From NCBI GenBank assembly GCA_052387955.1, contig JBQTIQ010000085.1, forward strand, positions 1 to 42,331: a DNA stretch of 42,331 nt, written 5' to 3'. A model generated the notes under the pieces. That model was not told where the DNA came from. It saw nothing but the letters and a program-made list of their open reading frames with translations, and did not search any database. This document shows, in pieces, positions 24,942-32,781 of the stretch (within the stretch, counting starts at the first letter, position 1; each line of letters opens with the position of its first letter). Both the position numbers and the translations under genes were made by a program. The DNA comes from JBQTIQ01 sp052387955 (GTDB lineage Bacteria; Actinomycetota; Acidimicrobiia; Acidimicrobiales; JACDCH01).

Positions 24942-24967
24942 CCGAGCGCCCCCGACGGGGCGCTCGG
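24942..24967. terminator. Hairpin terminator between bS22 and rsmA
   Basis: CCGAGCGCCCC and GGGGCGCTCGG make a perfect 11-bp stem with a CGAC loop, 20 nt after the bS22 stop and 7 nt from the end of the convergent rsmA. There is no T-run, but position and stability suit a bidirectional terminator in GC-rich actinobacteria. Confidence 0.65.
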
Positions 24968-24973
24968 TGCGCG

Positions 24974-25804
24974 TCACGGCTCGGCGATGGCCGGACTGGC
25001 CTCGGCCAGACGGCCCCAGTCGTGCAACCCCAGTTCCTCGGCCCGGGCCTCGGGGCGAACGCCAGCGGCGCCGAAGGCGGCGGGCGGGACCAGCCCCGCC
25101 AGTGACCGGCGCAGCATCTTGCGCCGTTGACCGAACCCGGCCCGGACCAGGCGGAACAGACGGTCGGGGTCGGCCGGCGTGGCCGGTCCCGAACGGTGGC
25201 GCTCGATGCGCACCAGGACCGATTCGACGTTGGGGCGGGGCAGGAACACGTTCGGGCTGACCCGGCCGACCACGTGGGCCGTGCCGTGGTAGGCGACCTT
25301 CACCGACGGGATCCCGTAAGCGCGCTGACCAGGGCCGGCCGCCAACCGTTCGCCGGCCTCTCGTTGCACCATCACCAGGAACCGCTCGATGCGGGGCACG
25401 CGGTCGAGCACGTCGAGGACGAGAGGGGTGGCGACGGTGTAGGGGAGGTTGGCCACCATCTGCCACCGCTCGGCGCCGGCCAGCAGGCCGTCCCAGTCGA
25501 GCGCCATGGCGTCGCCGGCCACGACCCGGACCGGGGGGTCGACGTCGGCCAGGACCTCGTCGAGCACCACCAGCAGGTACCGGTCGAGCTCGACCGCGGT
25601 CACCAGCGCGCCGGCGGCGGCGAGGGCCAGGGTGAGCGAGCCCAGGCCGGCGCCGACCTCGACCACGTGGTCGCCGGGCCCGACGCCGGCGGCCCGCACG
25701 ATCCGGTGCACGGTGTTGGCGTCGACGACGAAGTTCTGGCCCAGGGCACGGCTCGGCGCGATGCCGTGACGGGCCAACAGTTCGGCCGCCCCGGCCGGCG
25801 TCAT
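24974..25804 (-). CDS. rsmA: 16S rRNA dimethyladenosine transferase RsmA/KsgA
   Basis: Dimethylates the two adjacent adenosines in the 3' loop of 16S rRNA during 30S assembly. 276 aa from the ATG at 25804. Seen: LGQNFVVDANTVHRIV at the start, SAM motif VVEVGAGLGSLTLALA, VTAVELDRYL, catalytic VANLPYTVATPLVLD (the NLPY motif), and the C-terminal FLPRPNVESVLVRI and GFGQRRKMLRRSL. A GTG four codons upstream is an alternative start; the longer reading to 25888 is basic low-complexity sequence. It follows tatD by 153 nt on the same strand, the conserved metG-tatD-rsmA order. Confidence 0.95.
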   Translation of the reverse strand: MTPAGAAELLARHGIAPSRALGQNFVVDANTVHRIVRAAGVGPGDHVVEVGAGLGSLTLALAAAGALVTAVELDRYLLVVLDEVLADVDPPVRVVAGDAMALDWDGLLAGAERWQMVANLPYTVATPLVLDVLDRVPRIERFLVMVQREAGERLAAGPGQRAYGIPSVKVAYHGTAHVVGRVSPNVFLPRPNVESVLVRIERHRSGPATPADPDRLFRLVRAGFGQRRKMLRRSLAGLVPPAAFGAAGVRPEARAEELGLHDWGRLAEASPAIAEP

Positions 25805-25957
25805 CCCGTCAGCCACGGCCCTGACCCGTGCGGTTGGCCCCCAGGCCCGTGAGTCCCCTTGGCGCCGCTGGCGTCGGCGGCGATGCACTCTCGTCGTGGC
25901 GACGGGCGGGGGTGGGGGCGATGGGGTCGCCGCCGAACCCGCGGCCCGGCGGCGGGC

Positions 25958-26818
25958 TCACAGGCGATAGACGCGGGTGGCGTTGGCCCAGCTCGCTTCG
26001 GCCACCTCGGCCGGGGCCAGCCCCTTGGCCTCGGCCACCGCCGCGCCCACCACCGTCACCAGCGCCGGCCGGTTGGGACGGCCCCGGTGCGGGACGGGGG
26101 CCAGGTACGGCGCGTCGGTCTCGGTCAGCAGCCGGTCGATGGGGCACAGGGCGGCCGCTCGGCGGACGTCGTCGGCCGACGGGAAGGTGATGATCCCCGA
26201 GAACGACAGGTAGCCGCCCCGGTCGAGACAGCGGCGAGCCTCGTCGGGGCCGCCGGTGAAACAGTGGAACACGGTGGCCGGGGGAAGCCCCTCGGCGTCG
26301 AGGACGGCGAACGTGTCCTCCCACGCTTCACGGGTATGCACGACCAGCGCCTTGTCGTGGCGGTGCGCCAACGCAATCTGGGCCTCGAAGGCCTCGAGTT
26401 GGCGGGGTCGGGGCGAATGGTCGTAGTGGTAGTCGAGACCGCATTCGCCCACGGCCACCACTTCGGGTTCGGCCAGGAGCGCTTCGATCTCGTCGAGGCC
26501 GCCGTGACGGGCGTCGTGGGGGTGCAGCCCGGCGGTGGCCCAGACCGCGTCCGGGTGGCGGCGAGCGTTGGCCACGGCCGCCGCCGACGAGGCCACGTCC
26601 GTGCCGATCGTGACCAGCCGCGCCACCCCGGCGCCGGCGGCGTCGGCCACGACGGCGTCGGCCTCGACAACATCGTCGGGCAGGTGGCAGTGGTCGTCGG
26701 TCCAACGGACCGCGTCGTTCCCGCCATGGGGCTGCGCCCCACCGCGCTTGCCACCGGGCGAGCTGGCGCTCGCGCCGTCGGCCTGAAGCGCTCGCTGCGC
26801 TCTCGCTCCAGACGGCAT
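25958..26818 (-). CDS. tatD: TatD-family metal-dependent deoxyribonuclease
   Basis: TIM-barrel hydrolase with all metal ligands: DDHCHLPDD (HxH), VGECGLDYH (Glu), VVHTREAWEDT (His), VFHCFTG (His) and TETDAPYLAP (Asp). The core matches TatD/YcfH enzymes of about 255 residues. The N-terminus is odd. The conserved part begins at RWTDDHCHL, but no ATG, GTG or TTG in frame lies near it; the only in-frame start found is the ATG at 26818, which adds a 37-residue Ala/Gly/Arg-rich extension encoded by a hairpin repeat. An ATG at 26728 is well placed but one frame off. It lies between metG and rsmA. Confidence 0.88.
   Translation of the reverse strand: MPSGARAQRALQADGASASSPGGKRGGAQPHGGNDAVRWTDDHCHLPDDVVEADAVVADAAGAGVARLVTIGTDVASSAAAVANARRHPDAVWATAGLHPHDARHGGLDEIEALLAEPEVVAVGECGLDYHYDHSPRPRQLEAFEAQIALAHRHDKALVVHTREAWEDTFAVLDAEGLPPATVFHCFTGGPDEARRCLDRGGYLSFSGIITFPSADDVRRAAALCPIDRLLTETDAPYLAPVPHRGRPNRPALVTVVGAAVAEAKGLAPAEVAEASWANATRVYRL
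26725..26815 (+). repeat. Degenerate R1 hairpin repeat at the tatD start
   Basis: CATGGGGCTGCGCCCCACC followed by GGGCGAGCTGGCGCTCGCG and GCGCTCGCTGCGCTCTCGC. It shares the GGGGCTGCGCCCC hairpin and the CTGGCGCTCGC block with the units at the right edge. It encodes the N-terminal extension of TatD in the reverse direction. Confidence 0.5.
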
Positions 26819-26931
26819 CGGGACCCGACGCTACCGCCCCGTCGCCGGTCGGCAGCCAGCGGCGAGGGTCCCAGGACGCGGGGATGAGCGGACGAAGACG
26901 TCCCGTCAGGGCCGCCACGCCGCCGGCGACA

Positions 26932-26966
26932 GGCTGCGGAGACCGAGCGGAGCGACGCCCGCAGCC
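26932..26966 (-). terminator. Possible hairpin terminator after metG
   Basis: GGCTGCGG and CCGCAGCC (8-bp stem) enclose a GAGCGGAGCGACG loop, 16 nt past the metG stop. No T-run follows. Confidence 0.35.
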
Positions 26967-26981
26967 GACCGGCCAGCTCGA

Positions 26982-28514
26982 TCAGGCAGGGGTGATCCGG
27001 GGGAAGAGCGGCTCGCCCTTGGTGACGGGCAGACCACCCGGGTAACGGCCCCATCGGGCCGCCTCGGGCAGGCGCTCGTCGGCCGGCGAGCCCGCCAGGC
27101 CGAGGCGTGCCCACAGCGTGGCCGCCGCCGTCGGGATCGCCGGCACGGCGAGGATGGCGACGATTCGCAGCGCTTCGAGGGCGTCGCCAAGGACGGCGTC
27201 GACGGCGGGGCCGGGCGAAGCCTTCCACGGTTCGTTGGCCTCGAGATAGGCGTTGGTCTCGCGCACCAGCCGCCAGCTGGCCTCGAGTGCGACCGACGGC
27301 GCCACATCGGCCCAGGCCCGGGCGGCGTCGGCGTAGACCGCGGCGGCGACGGCGGCCAGGGGGCTGTCGGGGCGGGGGGCGGGCCCGGTGCCGCCGCACT
27401 TCTTGGCCACCACGGTGGCGACCCGGGCGAGCAGGTTGCCGACGTTGTTGGCCAGGTCGGTGTTGTAGCGGTCGACCATCCGCTCGTAGCTGAAGTCGCC
27501 GTCGGGCCCGACGGGGGTGTCGCGCAAGAAGTGGTGCCGGAAGCCGTCGACGCCGAAGTCGGCGACCAAGTCGGCCGGCGCGATCTGGTTGAGGCGGGTC
27601 TTGCTCATCTTCTCGCCGCCGACCAGGAGGAAGCCGTGCACGTTGACCTGCGCCGGCGGCGCCAGCCCGGCGGCCATCAGCATCGCCGGCCAGTACACGC
27701 AGTGGAACCGCAGGATGTCCTTGCCGATGAGGTGGTGCACGATCGGCCACCACTCACCGAAGCGTGCGGGGTCGTCCCCGTAACCGACCGCGGTGGCGTA
27801 GTTGGTGAGGGCGTCGAACCAGACGTAGGTGACGTGGTCGGGGTCCCAGGGGATGGGCACGCCCCAGGTGATCGACCGCCGGCTGATCGAGAAGTCGTCC
27901 AGGCCCTGGCGGATGAAGCCCAACGCCTCGTTGCGCTTCGACTCGGGCTGTACCGCGGTGGGGTCGGCCTCGTACCAGTCGAGCAACGGTTGCTCGAACT
28001 TGGACAGCTCGAAGAAGTAGTTCTCCTCGGTGAACACCTCGACCGGTCGGTCGTGGATCGGGCAGTTGCCGGCGGCGCCGCTGCCCGGTGTGGCCGCCAG
28101 GAGGTCGGCCTCGGCGTAGTACGCCTCACACGGCACGCAGTACAGGCCCTCGTAGGCGCCCTTGTGGATGTAGCCGTTGTCGTAGGCGGCCTGCAGCAGG
28201 GTCTGCACGGCGGTGAAGTGGCGGGGCTCGGTGGTGCGGATGAAGTCGTCGTTGCTGATGTCGAGCTGCGCCCACGCCTGGCGGAAGCGGTCGCTGGTGC
28301 GGTCGGCCATCTCCTTGGGCGACAGGCCGTTGGCCTCGGCCGCCCGCTGGACCTTGAGGCCGTGCTCGTCGGTGCCGGTGAGGAAGAAGACGTCGTCGCC
28401 CAGGAGCCGGTGCCAGCGGGCCAGGGCGTCGGCGACGACCGTGGTGTAGGCGTGGCCGATGTGGGGGGCGTCGTTGACGTAGTAGATCGGCGTCGTGACG
28501 AAGTAGCGGCCCAC
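26982..28514 (-). CDS. metG: Methionyl-tRNA synthetase
   Basis: Class I synthetase charging tRNA-Met. 510 aa from the GTG at 28514. HIGH box PHIGHAYTT and KMSKS box GEKMSKTRLN are present. The zinc knuckle is visible as YCVPCEAYY with the later NCPIHDRPVE. It ends after the anticodon-binding helices (WPRYPGGLP-like ending, LFPRITPA) without the C-terminal EMAP-like dimerisation domain, as in many actinobacteria. The start is supported by the -10 box TAAGGT 7 nt upstream, which suggests a leaderless mRNA. The frame stays open upstream to 28883, but that part overlaps rmuC and is not family-like. Confidence 0.97.
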   Translation of the reverse strand: MGRYFVTTPIYYVNDAPHIGHAYTTVVADALARWHRLLGDDVFFLTGTDEHGLKVQRAAEANGLSPKEMADRTSDRFRQAWAQLDISNDDFIRTTEPRHFTAVQTLLQAAYDNGYIHKGAYEGLYCVPCEAYYAEADLLAATPGSGAAGNCPIHDRPVEVFTEENYFFELSKFEQPLLDWYEADPTAVQPESKRNEALGFIRQGLDDFSISRRSITWGVPIPWDPDHVTYVWFDALTNYATAVGYGDDPARFGEWWPIVHHLIGKDILRFHCVYWPAMLMAAGLAPPAQVNVHGFLLVGGEKMSKTRLNQIAPADLVADFGVDGFRHHFLRDTPVGPDGDFSYERMVDRYNTDLANNVGNLLARVATVVAKKCGGTGPAPRPDSPLAAVAAAVYADAARAWADVAPSVALEASWRLVRETNAYLEANEPWKASPGPAVDAVLGDALEALRIVAILAVPAIPTAAATLWARLGLAGSPADERLPEAARWGRYPGGLPVTKGEPLFPRITPA

Positions 28515-28521
28515 GGCCCCA

Positions 28522-28527
28522 ACCTTA
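28522..28527 (-). promoter_or_regulatory. -10 box of metG, leaderless arrangement
   Basis: TAAGGT on the minus strand, 7 nt before the GTG at 28514. The same TAAGGT plus 7 nt precedes the gene at 38994. Confidence 0.5.
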
Positions 28528-28555
28528 GGGGCGCCCACCACGGCGCCGGCCGGCG

Positions 28556-29695
28556 TTAGCCCGCCCTCATCCCCCGCAATGCACGGAGGTCGCCGTCGGT
28601 TTCGTCGCCGGCCGGCGCCAGCCCCCGTTCGAGGCGGATGGCCTCGACCGCGTCGAGGCGCTTCTGGAGCTGACGGCGCCGCGTGCCGGCCAGCTCGTCG
28701 TAGGTGCTCTGCACCGTCCCCAGTTGCTTGCCCAGCTTGTCGACGTGCTCGGAGAACTTCTCCCATTGCTCGCCGAAGGCCCCGAGGGCCTGGAGGATCT
28801 CGTCGCTGGCCCGGTCGAGCAGGAAGCAGTCGATGGCTTGGCGGATCACCCCGAGCACGGCGAAGAGCGTGAACGGCGAGCACAGCACGACCCGTTGGCG
28901 CAGGGCGAGGTCGGCCAGGCCAGGGTCGTTCTCGTGGATGAAGCCGTACACCGACTCGTTGGGGATGAACAACAGCAGGTACCCCGGCGTGGTGGCGGGG
29001 TCGGCGTAGCCCCGTCCCGAGAGCTCCTTGACCCGGGCCCGGACGTCGCGGAGGAAGGCCGTCCGGGTCGCCTCCCGTTGGGCGTCGTCGACCGCGGCGA
29101 GGTGGCGCAGGTAGTTGTCGGCCGGGAACTTCACGTCCATGTGGAGCTCGAGGTCACGGGGCAGCAGGAACGTGAAGTCGGGGACGGTGCCTCCCCGCAG
29201 CGCGGTCTGCTTGCGGTAGTTGACCCCTTCGAGCAGGCCCGCCAGGCGCAGCACGTCGTCGGCCATGCGCTCGCCCCACTGCCCCCGCGCCCGGGGGCTG
29301 GCCAGGGCGTCGCGCAGGCCCTGGGCGGTGTCGGTGAGCTGGCTGGTGGCCCGCACCGATTCGCCGAGGCGGCCCATGAACTGGGCGTGCTGTTCGCTGC
29401 GGTCCTGTTGGAGGCGGGCGACCAGGTCGCCCACCCGTTGCAGGTGCCCGGCCATGTCGCCCATGCGGGCCTCGATGGCCCGGCTGCGCAGGTCGAGCTC
29501 GCGCTCGCCGGCGTGCACCTGGGCGCTCAGGCGTTCGCCGGCGACGGCGACGACGGAGTCGACCGCAGCCCTCACGGTGGCGTCCCGATCGGCGGCGGCG
29601 TGACGGCGCAGGTGGGTGCCGGCCACGCGCGCCACCACCAGCGCGCTGACGGCGGCGCCCACCACCACGGCGGCTACGAGGGCGACGATGACCAT
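28556..29695 (-). CDS. rmuC: RmuC-family protein (putative DNA recombination protein)
   Basis: 379 aa. An N-terminal membrane segment (VIVALVAAVVVGAAVSALVV) is followed by a coiled-coil region (about 35-130) and the RmuC nuclease-like domain: RARGQWGERMADDVLRLAGL, the active-site-like MDVKFPADNYLRHL, and LLLFIPNESVYGFIHE. RmuC limits inversions at short repeats in E. coli, which is of interest in a repeat-rich genome, though the link here is only inference. A CATACT -10-like box lies 6 nt before the ATG. It is 41 nt upstream of metG. Confidence 0.92.
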   Translation of the reverse strand: MVIVALVAAVVVGAAVSALVVARVAGTHLRRHAAADRDATVRAAVDSVVAVAGERLSAQVHAGERELDLRSRAIEARMGDMAGHLQRVGDLVARLQQDRSEQHAQFMGRLGESVRATSQLTDTAQGLRDALASPRARGQWGERMADDVLRLAGLLEGVNYRKQTALRGGTVPDFTFLLPRDLELHMDVKFPADNYLRHLAAVDDAQREATRTAFLRDVRARVKELSGRGYADPATTPGYLLLFIPNESVYGFIHENDPGLADLALRQRVVLCSPFTLFAVLGVIRQAIDCFLLDRASDEILQALGAFGEQWEKFSEHVDKLGKQLGTVQSTYDELAGTRRRQLQKRLDAVEAIRLERGLAPAGDETDGDLRALRGMRAG

Positions 29696-29771
29696 GGCGC
29701 GAGTATGCCGACGGGGTGTGACAGCGGTGGGGATGGAGGAGCGCCGGCGGCCCCGGCACGACGGCCGTCCG

Positions 29772-30305
29772 CTACCGGGCGGGGCCCTCGCCCAGCAGCC
29801 AGGGCCGCACCAGCACCCGGCTGGCCCGGGGCGCGCCGGGGACGTAGAAGAACGTCACCGCCCGGGGCCGCCCGGGACCTCGGGCATAGAGGTCCACCTC
29901 CTCGACCACCGGTTCCCGCCGGGGGGCCTCGAGCATGTCGCGCACCCCCAACATGGCGGCGCCGAGGAAGGCGGCCCCGCCCATGCCGCCGCGCCATCCC
30001 GGCGCCGCCGCGACGGCGGGCTGGGCGGGCACGTTACGGAGCCGTTCGGCGCCGGTGCCGTCGCCGCGGGCCAGTCGGGCACGGGTGACGGGGTCGTAGA
30101 GGTCGTCGAGATCGAGCGCGGCCGGGCTCGTGGTGGGGTCGTCGGCGAACCCGTCGAGGGCCGGTCCGGGCGCCGTACCGTCAGCCTCGGGCAGGCTCGG
30201 GACGCGACTCCCGGACGGGTTGGGGCCCTCTTCGCCGTCGCCGCCGCCAGACCGCGGGCGGCCGCCGGCGGAAACAGGAGCACAGCGACGCCCGGGACCG
30301 GCCAT
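29772..30305 (-). CDS. Uncharacterised 177-aa protein
   Basis: I do not recognise a family. The N-terminal half is Gly/Pro/Ser-rich and probably disordered; the middle has ALDLDDLYDPVTRARLARG; the C-terminal half is more ordered, with GGAAFLGAAMLGVRDMLE and AVTFFYVPGAPRASRVLVRPWLL. The GAAMLGVRDML stretch could be a short membrane-associated helix. A real gene is favoured by the -10 box TAGCCT 6 nt before the ATG (30312-30317) and by its fit between rsmI and rmuC in the same orientation. Confidence 0.6.
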   Translation of the reverse strand: MAGPGRRCAPVSAGGRPRSGGGDGEEGPNPSGSRVPSLPEADGTAPGPALDGFADDPTTSPAALDLDDLYDPVTRARLARGDGTGAERLRNVPAQPAVAAAPGWRGGMGGAAFLGAAMLGVRDMLEAPRREPVVEEVDLYARGPGRPRAVTFFYVPGAPRASRVLVRPWLLGEGPAR

Positions 30306-30311
30306 GTAGAG

Positions 30312-30317
30312 AGGCTA
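30312..30317 (-). promoter_or_regulatory. -10 box of the 177-aa gene, leaderless arrangement
   Basis: TAGCCT on the minus strand with 6 nt to the ATG at 30305. Confidence 0.4.
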
Positions 30318-30360
30318 CGGGCGGCAGCGGCGGCGAGCCTGGCGCGGCGTTGCCGGCCGG

Positions 30361-31203
30361 CTACCGCTTCAGGTCGGTGGCCAACGCGTAGGCGTGCCGT
30401 TTGGCCACGCCCAACGAGGTGGCGACGAGGGCCGAGGCGTCGCGCACCGACAGCCCATCAGCGAGGGCGTCGCGCAGGGCGGCCACGACCTGGTCGTCGG
30501 TGCTGGGGCCCGGGGCCGGCGCCCCTTCGACGACGAGCACGATCTCGCCCCGGGGAGCGCTCTCGTCAGCCCATCGGCCGGCCTCCGCCAAGGTGCCCCG
30601 CCACACCTCCTCGTGGAGCTTGGTCAGTTCCCGGGCCACCGCCACCTGTCGGTCGGGCCCGAACGCGGCGGCCAGGTCGGCCACCGTGCGGGCCAGCCGG
30701 TGCGGCGCCTCGTAGAGCACCATCGTCCGGTCCTCGTCGGCCAACGTGGCCAGGCGCGAGGCCCGGCCCGGGCCTCGCCGGGGCAGGAACCCCTCGAACA
30801 CGAACCGGCCGGCGGGCAGGCCCGAGGACACCAGCGCGGTGATGGCGGCCGACGGGCCGGGCACCGCCTCGACCCGGGCGCCGGCGTCCAGCGCGGCGCG
30901 CACCAGCCGCTCGCCGGGGTCGGAGATCGCCGGGGTACCGGCGTCGGTGACCACCACGATCCGGGCACCCTGGGCCAGCCGGGCCACGATCGCGGGGATC
31001 TGGGCCGCTTCCGTGTGGTCGTCCACCCGCCACAACGGCCCCCGGCGGACGATGCCGCCCAGCTCCAACAGCTTGCCCGTGCGCCGGGTGTCCTCGCAGC
31101 AGATGAGGTCGGCGGAGCCGAGCTCGGCGGCGGCCCGGGGTGACAGGTCGCCCAGGTTGCCGATCGGGGTGGCAACGAGGACGAGTACCCCGCCCAGGTT
31201 CAC
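30361..31203 (-). CDS. rsmI: 16S rRNA 2'-O-ribose C1402 methyltransferase RsmI
   Basis: 280 aa from a GTG at 31203. Motifs: VLVATPIGNLGDLSPRA at the N-terminus, CEDTRRTGKLL, VVTDAGTPAISDPGERLV, the VPGPSAAITALVSSGLP loop, and FEGFLPRR. A C-terminal helical domain (DGLSVRDASALVATSLGV) resembles the HTH-like end of actinobacterial RsmI. It lies 31 nt downstream of the DUF192 gene, probably in an operon with it and ychF. Confidence 0.96.
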   Translation of the reverse strand: MNLGGVLVLVATPIGNLGDLSPRAAAELGSADLICCEDTRRTGKLLELGGIVRRGPLWRVDDHTEAAQIPAIVARLAQGARIVVVTDAGTPAISDPGERLVRAALDAGARVEAVPGPSAAITALVSSGLPAGRFVFEGFLPRRGPGRASRLATLADEDRTMVLYEAPHRLARTVADLAAAFGPDRQVAVARELTKLHEEVWRGTLAEAGRWADESAPRGEIVLVVEGAPAPGPSTDDQVVAALRDALADGLSVRDASALVATSLGVAKRHAYALATDLKR

Positions 31204-31234
31204 CGGCCGACGACCAGGACACCCGGAGCCGGCG

Positions 31235-31564
31235 TCATCCCTTTATCTCGAGGCGGTCCCCGGTGGTGAGGCCCCAGTGAGCGAACGTACCGGCCTCCGC
31301 CTCGATGACGCCGTGGGCTTTGACCACCGGCGGGCTCACCCGCCACGGCCGCATGGTGGTGGTGCGCAGCACGACCATGTCACGGTCGACGAAGGCGACG
31401 TCGATGGAGAAGCGCATGAACATCGTGTGCACCGAGCGTGTCGGCCGGATCAGCATCGCCCCTTCGATGCCGTCGCGCCCTAGGAGGCCGCGAAGGCGCG
31501 CCGGGCCGGTCCCGGCCTCTTCGAGCACCGCCAGGACCTCACCGTCACGCAGCAGCCATGCCAC
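31235..31564 (-). CDS. DUF192 family protein
   Basis: 109 aa, small beta-rich domain of unknown function. Family marks are GLLGRDGIEGAMLIRP, SVHTMFMRFSIDVAFVD and the late EAEAGTFAHWGLTTGDRLEI. There is no signal peptide, although many homologues have one. GGGAGG lies 9-10 nt before the ATG at 31564. The gaps to ychF (21 nt) and rsmI (31 nt) suggest one transcript. Confidence 0.9.
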   Translation of the reverse strand: MAWLLRDGEVLAVLEEAGTGPARLRGLLGRDGIEGAMLIRPTRSVHTMFMRFSIDVAFVDRDMVVLRTTTMRPWRVSPPVVKAHGVIEAEAGTFAHWGLTTGDRLEIKG

Positions 31565-31585
31565 GGCACCTCCCTTTGGTGACGA

Positions 31586-32695
31586 CTAGACGTTGAAGCG
31601 GATCTCGAGCACGTCGCCGTCCGCCACCACGTAGTCCTTGCCCTCCACCCGGAGCTTGCCCACCTCCCGGGCCTTGGCCCACGAGCCCAGGTCGAGTAGC
31701 TCGTCCCAGTGGATCACCTCGGCTCGGATGAAGCCGCGTTCGAAGTCGGAATGGATGACGCCAGCGCACTGCGGCGCTTTCCATCCGGCCCGGAAGGTCC
31801 ACGCCCGTGACTCCTTGTCCCCGGTGGTGAGGAACGTGCGCAGCCCCAGCAGGTCGTAGGCGGCGTGCACGAACCGGGGCAGCGCCCCCTCGCCCAGCCC
31901 GTAGGCGTCGAGCAGCTCGGCGCGGTCGTCGCCGTCGAGCCGGGCTGCTTCGGCCTCGAGCTGGACGCACATCCCGATCACCTCGACCGCCGCGGCGGAG
32001 CCGCCCGAGCCGGTCAAGCCGTCGGCGAAGGCAGCCACGACGGGCCCCAGCACCGCATCGAGGTCGCCGGACACCTGGGTCTCGTCGACGTTGACCACGG
32101 CCAGGACGGGCCGGTTGGTAAGCAGGAACCACGACCGCAGCCGGGCCCGGTCCTCGGCCGGCAATGACGAGCGGTACAACGGCGTCCCCTCGGCCAGGGT
32201 GGCATGGGCGGCTTCGAGGGCCGAGATCTCGCCCGCCAGCGACCGGTCGGCCCGAGCGACTTTGCGCCGCTTGTAGATCTGGCTCTCGACGGTCTCGAGA
32301 TCGGCCAGGCTGAGCTCGAGCTCGAGCACGCTCAGGTGCTCGAGGGGGTCGGACAAGCCGGGCACGTCGGGGTCCTCGAATGCCCGCAGCACGTACACCA
32401 CCGCGTCGGCCTCGCGGATGTGGGACAGGAAGCGGTTCCCCAGCCCCTCACCCTTGCTCGCCCCTTCGACCAGTCCCCCGATGTCGACGAACTGCACGCT
32501 CGCGGGCACGACGTTGCGGCTGTTGGACATCGCCGCCAGCCGGTCGAGACGCCCGTCGGGCACCTTGGCCACGCCGACGTTGGGGTCGGTGGTGGCGAAA
32601 GCGTAGGGAGCGGCGAGCGCGCCGCCGCCAGCCAGCGCGTTGTACAACGAGGACTTGCCGGCGTTGGGGAGACCGACGAAACCGAACCGCTCCAT
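31586..32695 (-). CDS. ychF: Ribosome-associated ATPase/GTPase YchF (OLA1 family)
   Basis: 369 aa, the normal length. P-loop FVGLPNAGKSSLYNAL at the start, switch region FATTDPNVGV, G3 FVDIGGLVEGASKGEGLGNRFL, then the coiled-coil insertion and the C-terminal TGS domain (WTFRAGWKAPQCAGVIHSDFERGFIRAE, AREVGKLRVEGKDYVVADGD). The usual NKxD-type G4 is degenerate (VVNVDE), as known for this family, which prefers ATP. The TACCCT -10 box lies 8 nt before the ATG and there is no Shine-Dalgarno. It is divergent from the PHP gene. Confidence 0.97.
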   Translation of the reverse strand: MERFGFVGLPNAGKSSLYNALAGGGALAAPYAFATTDPNVGVAKVPDGRLDRLAAMSNSRNVVPASVQFVDIGGLVEGASKGEGLGNRFLSHIREADAVVYVLRAFEDPDVPGLSDPLEHLSVLELELSLADLETVESQIYKRRKVARADRSLAGEISALEAAHATLAEGTPLYRSSLPAEDRARLRSWFLLTNRPVLAVVNVDETQVSGDLDAVLGPVVAAFADGLTGSGGSAAAVEVIGMCVQLEAEAARLDGDDRAELLDAYGLGEGALPRFVHAAYDLLGLRTFLTTGDKESRAWTFRAGWKAPQCAGVIHSDFERGFIRAEVIHWDELLDLGSWAKAREVGKLRVEGKDYVVADGDVLEIRFNV

Positions 32696-32703
32696 CGGGC
32701 GCG

Positions 32704-32709
32704 AGGGTA
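32704..32709 (-). promoter_or_regulatory. -10 box of ychF, leaderless arrangement
   Basis: TACCCT on the minus strand, 8 nt before the ATG at 32695, with no ribosome binding site between. Confidence 0.45.
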
Positions 32710-32769
32710 CTGTGACCAGCCGGCTCTGCTGGCCCCGGCGCCCTCGGACGACGGCTGCCACCGGTTGCC

Positions 32770-32775
32770 TAGGCT
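32770..32775 (+). promoter_or_regulatory. -10 box of the PHP gene, leaderless arrangement
   Basis: TAGGCT lies 6 nt before the GTG at 32782, back to back with the ychF promoter. Confidence 0.45.
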
Positions 32776-32781
32776 TGCCCG

